Position numbers and translations under genes: made by a program
From: an uncultured Centipeda sp.
Lineage (GTDB): Bacteria; Bacillota; Negativicutes; Selenomonadales; Selenomonadaceae
NCBI GenBank assembly: GCA_905372865.1
Contig: CAJPQT010000031.1
Coordinates: 1 to 14,842, forward strand
DNA length: 14,842 nt
Reading direction: 5' to 3'
The notes under the pieces: model-generated
Seen by the model: only the letters and a program-made list of their open reading frames with translations
Told to the model about the DNA's origin: nothing
The model's database searches: none
In this document: one piece after another, positions 12,445 through 14,842 of the stretch
How positions within the stretch are numbered: position 1 is the stretch's first letter
Layout of the letters: the number at the start of each line of letters is the position of its first letter

Positions 12445-13788
12445 ATGGAAATGCTGTTGGGCTTCATCGTCCTCCTCGTCTGCCTCATTGTCGGTGTCCG
12501 GCACGGCGGACTTGGGCTCGCGGTGATCAGCGGCTTCGGCCTCGTGATCTACACGTTTGCATTCGGCTATCAGCCGGGCAAGCCGCCGATCGACGTCATG
12601 CTCATCATCCTCGCGGTGGTGACCTGTGCGGGCTTTTTGCAGACTTCGGGCGGCCTTACGGTCATGCTCAAGTACGCGGAGAAGTTCCTGCGCAACAACC
12701 CGAAGCACGTCACGATCCTCGCGCCGCTGACGACGTGGTTCCTCACGGTGCTCTGCGGCACGGGACACGTCGTCTACACGATGTTTCCGATCATCTACGA
12801 TATCGCGATCAAGCAGGGCATCCGTCCCGAACGTCCGATGGCGGTCTCGTCCGTTGCCTCGCAGATGGGCATCTGTGCCTCGCCTGTGTCGGTCGCGGTC
12901 GTCTCGATGGTGGCGTTCCTCTCGGTCTCGGGGCATGAGTTCTCAGTGTTCCAAGTGCTCTCCGTCTCGATTCCCGCGACGGGGCTCGGCGTGTTCTTTG
13001 CCGCGCTCTGGAGCTATCGGCGCGGCAAGGATCTCGAGCAGGATGAGCGGTTCCAGGAGTTCATTCGCGATCCCGAGAACAAGAAGTATGTTTACGGCGA
13101 TGCGGAGAGCTTGATGGACAAGGAGCTGCCGACGGAGTACTACCGTGCGATGTTCATCTTCTTCGCGGGTATTATCGCGATTGCCGTGCTGGGCAACTTC
13201 CCGGAGCTGCTGCCGAAGTTCCCGCCGAAGCCGGACGCCGCACCGAAGGCGATCTCGATGGTGGTCGTGATCCAGATGGTCATGCTGCTTGTGGGGGCAA
13301 CGATTCTGCTTGCGTGCAAGGTCAAGGCGAAGGATGTCGGCAACTCGCAGGTGTTCCGCTCGGGCGTGGTCGCGCTCGTCTCCGTCTACGGCGTTGCGTG
13401 GATGGCGGATACCTACTTCATGAATCACATGGGCTTCCTCAAGGAGTTCCTCGGCTCTGCCGTGCAGAACTATCCGTGGGCGTATGCGGTGCTCGCGTTC
13501 CTCACGTCGAAGCTCGTGAACTCGCAGGGCGCGGCAATCGCCATCGTCGTTCCGATGGCGCTGAACGTGGGCATGGATCCGATCCTCGTCCTCTCTTTCA
13601 TCTCGGCATGCTACGGATACTTCTTCCTGCCGACCTATCCCTCCGATCTCGCGTGCATCGGTTTCGACCGCTCAGGTACGACGCGCATCGGCAAGTATAT
13701 CCTGAACCACTCGTTCATGATCCCGGGTCTGATCGGTGTCAGCTCCGGCTGCTGCGTCGGCTATGTGATTGCGCATTTGATTTTCTGA
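12445..13788 (+). CDS. dcuB: DcuB-type anaerobic C4-dicarboxylate transporter
   Basis: The 447-aa product is a Dcu-family membrane carrier that exchanges fumarate, malate or aspartate for succinate during anaerobic growth, feeding fumarate respiration. About ten to twelve hydrophobic segments span its length. Family signatures include QPGKPPID at 43-50, CGTGHVVYT at 104-112 followed by GIRPERPM, ASPVSVAVVSMVA near 145-157, and the C-terminal YPSDLACIGFDRSGTTRIG run. CGTGHVVYT and QPGKPP favour DcuB over DcuA. The ATG at 12445 lies ten bases after a weak GGGGG Shine-Dalgarno stretch; the ATG at 12451 is a possible alternative. It is a single-gene unit with its own promoter and converges on a LysR regulator. 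The role fits a succinate/propionate-forming anaerobe; the exact substrate pair is inferred. Confidence 0.93.
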   Translation: MEMLLGFIVLLVCLIVGVRHGGLGLAVISGFGLVIYTFAFGYQPGKPPIDVMLIILAVVTCAGFLQTSGGLTVMLKYAEKFLRNNPKHVTILAPLTTWFLTVLCGTGHVVYTMFPIIYDIAIKQGIRPERPMAVSSVASQMGICASPVSVAVVSMVAFLSVSGHEFSVFQVLSVSIPATGLGVFFAALWSYRRGKDLEQDERFQEFIRDPENKKYVYGDAESLMDKELPTEYYRAMFIFFAGIIAIAVLGNFPELLPKFPPKPDAAPKAISMVVVIQMVMLLVGATILLACKVKAKDVGNSQVFRSGVVALVSVYGVAWMADTYFMNHMGFLKEFLGSAVQNYPWAYAVLAFLTSKLVNSQGAAIAIVVPMALNVGMDPILVLSFISACYGYFFLPTYPSDLACIGFDRSGTTRIGKYILNHSFMIPGLIGVSSGCCVGYVIAHLIF

Positions 13789-13801
13789 GAAATCCATTCA
13801 A

Positions 13802-13838
13802 AAAGCCGTTTGCGGGTACTGTGTCCGCAAACGGCTTT
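13802..13838. terminator. Terminator between dcuB and the LysR gene
   Basis: A perfect 14-bp stem (13802-13815 with 13825-13838) encloses a nine-base loop. On the minus strand it ends in a five-T run, making it a good terminator for the LysR gene. On the plus strand the tail TTTCTCGTCT is weaker but probably still serves dcuB, whose stop is 14 bases upstream. Confidence 0.85.
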
Positions 13839-13849
13839 CTCGTCTCGTC

Positions 13850-14746
13850 CTATAGGATTGTGTGGTTTGTCTGATGGCTGAGGATGTCCTTGCTGAACTC
13901 GATGAAGGACTGCGCCGCACGCGAGATGTAGCGGTCACGCTTCCACGCCAGACCCACATCGACAAATACGGGGGTGGCAAGCGGTACGGCTTTGATGCCG
14001 GGCGTATCGTGGACGATCATGTCGAGGAGGAATGCGTTGCCGACACCGCTTGCGACAAGTCCCATGATGGTGACAACCTGATTGGACTCGAGCACGATGT
14101 TCGGCGTGATCCCCGCCGTCTTCATTTTTTCCAGCATGGTCTGGCGGAGGAACGAGCCCTCCTTCAGCATGATCAGATTGCGATCCTCGATGTCCTGCAG
14201 GGTGACTGCCTTGCGCGCGGCGAGGTCACTGTCCGCAGGGACGCAGCAGACGATCTGGCTGCGTGCCATCGGGAGCAGCTGCAGATTCGGCGAGCCCTCG
14301 GGGATGATGATGATGCCGAAGTCCAGTTCGTCGCGCTCCAGCTGCTCGCGGATGGCGACGGATCCCTCCTCGTGGAGATAAACGTCAAGGTGCGAGTAGC
14401 GGCGCTGAAAGCTCGAGAAGATTTTCGGAAATAGGTACGCGCCCATCATCGGCGGGATGCCGATCTTGATGGTGCCCTTCTGCAGCTGCTTGTAGTCGTT
14501 GACCTCGAGCACGGCATCCTGTATGTTGCGCAGTGCTACCTCGACACGCCCGAGGAATACGGCTCCCTCGGGCGTGAGCGAGAGCTGCTTTTGACTGCGG
14601 TCGAAGAGCTGTATGCCGAGCTCGCCCTCGAGTTTTTTGATTGCAACGGTAATATTCGGCTGGGAGACACGGAGGCGTTCGGCGGCGCGTGTGATGTTTT
14701 TCAGGCGGCTCGCCATCTGGAAATATTCCAACTGCCGTAGTTCCAT
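13850..14746 (-). CDS. LysR-family transcriptional regulator
   Basis: The 298-aa product is a typical LysR-type regulator. It has an N-terminal winged helix-turn-helix (MELRQLEYF start, helix-turn-helix about 18-40 with AAERLRVSQPNIT, then KKLEGELGIQLFDR), a linker helix to about residue 90, and a two-lobed periplasmic-binding-like effector domain (about 90-298). Such proteins bind DNA as tetramers and respond to a small metabolite, which cannot be named here. The ATG at 14746 is chosen because GGAGG (14755-14759) lies 8 bases upstream; an in-frame TTG at 14761 overlaps that site and is rejected. The gene converges on dcuB, so regulation of dcuB is possible but not implied. LysR genes usually control a divergent neighbour, which would lie beyond the right edge. 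A dyad overlaps its own promoter region. Confidence 0.94.
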   Translation of the reverse strand: MELRQLEYFQMASRLKNITRAAERLRVSQPNITVAIKKLEGELGIQLFDRSQKQLSLTPEGAVFLGRVEVALRNIQDAVLEVNDYKQLQKGTIKIGIPPMMGAYLFPKIFSSFQRRYSHLDVYLHEEGSVAIREQLERDELDFGIIIIPEGSPNLQLLPMARSQIVCCVPADSDLAARKAVTLQDIEDRNLIMLKEGSFLRQTMLEKMKTAGITPNIVLESNQVVTIMGLVASGVGNAFLLDMIVHDTPGIKAVPLATPVFVDVGLAWKRDRYISRAAQSFIEFSKDILSHQTNHTIL

Positions 14747-14785
14747 AAGACCATCCTCCAAATAAATTTTTTTTATGCGCTTTCT

Positions 14786-14815
14786 ATTATATCATATTTT
14801 CCGAGAATATATGAT
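14786..14815 (-). promoter_or_regulatory. LysR gene promoter with overlapping dyad operator
   Basis: On the minus strand TATAAT (14791-14786) is a consensus -10 box about 40 bases ahead of the LysR ATG; the -35 region is poor. Directly overlapping its upstream edge is the inverted repeat ATCATAT (14791-14797) / ATATGAT (14809-14815) with an 11-base centre. This is a plausible autoregulatory LysR-type site. A plus-strand TAATAT at 14820-14825 could be the -10 box of a divergent gene beyond the window. Confidence 0.5.
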
Positions 14816-14842
14816 AGGATAATATAAATTTATTGAAAAATT

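Overview
The window reads as a chromosomal segment from a flagellated, moderately GC-rich anaerobe of the Firmicutes class Negativicutes, most likely a Selenomonas/Centipeda-type member of the Selenomonadaceae. This is inferred from four things: Firmicutes-style signals (strong AAGGAGG ribosome binding sites, TTGACA/TATAAT promoters), a miaB-mutS-mutL operon whose MutL has the endonuclease motif, flagellar hook genes of Clostridia/Negativicutes type, and an anaerobic C4-dicarboxylate exchanger. No database search was possible, so the genus is a judgement.

Layout. Positions 1-99 hold the 3' half of a tRNA-Phe and its terminator. Positions 142-753 encode a DedA-family membrane protein. It converges on brnQ (branched-chain amino acid carrier, minus strand) across a perfect 26-bp bidirectional terminator. 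brnQ has a clear promoter and Shine-Dalgarno sequence, but the codon at the right spacing is ATC, not ATG. Divergent from brnQ, a full-consensus promoter drives tRNA-Gly(GCC) and tRNA-Cys(GCA), followed by a terminator. Then comes a tight four-gene operon at 2605-9267: miaB (tRNA ms2i6A37 methylthiotransferase), mutS, mutL and a SAM-dependent methyltransferase with a DPMF motif. The last three start codons are coupled (4-base and 3-base overlaps for mutL and the methyltransferase).

The junction at 9268-9522 is the most intricate part. The operon terminator hairpin contains in its left arm and loop a good match to a sigma-28 (flagellar) promoter. A 167-bp MITE-like element with terminal inverted repeats follows. 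A near-perfect Shine-Dalgarno sequence then starts a small flagellar operon protein (TIGR02530 type), followed by flgE (hook protein, 680 aa). The 171-base gap before flgE contains four consecutive hairpins, and the last one buries the flgE ribosome binding site. The flgE middle domain is AT-richer than its ends.

After a terminator resembling the first one in sequence, the right part holds a DcuB-type fumarate/succinate exchanger with its own promoter and a leader hairpin. It converges on a LysR-family regulator whose promoter overlaps a dyad at the right edge. Every gene-scale stretch is accounted for; the remaining gaps are regulatory. I see no CRISPR array, phage, toxin-antitoxin or defence system. 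The most novel-looking material is regulatory: the terminator/promoter overlap with the inserted element, the structured flgE leader, and the ATC start of brnQ.
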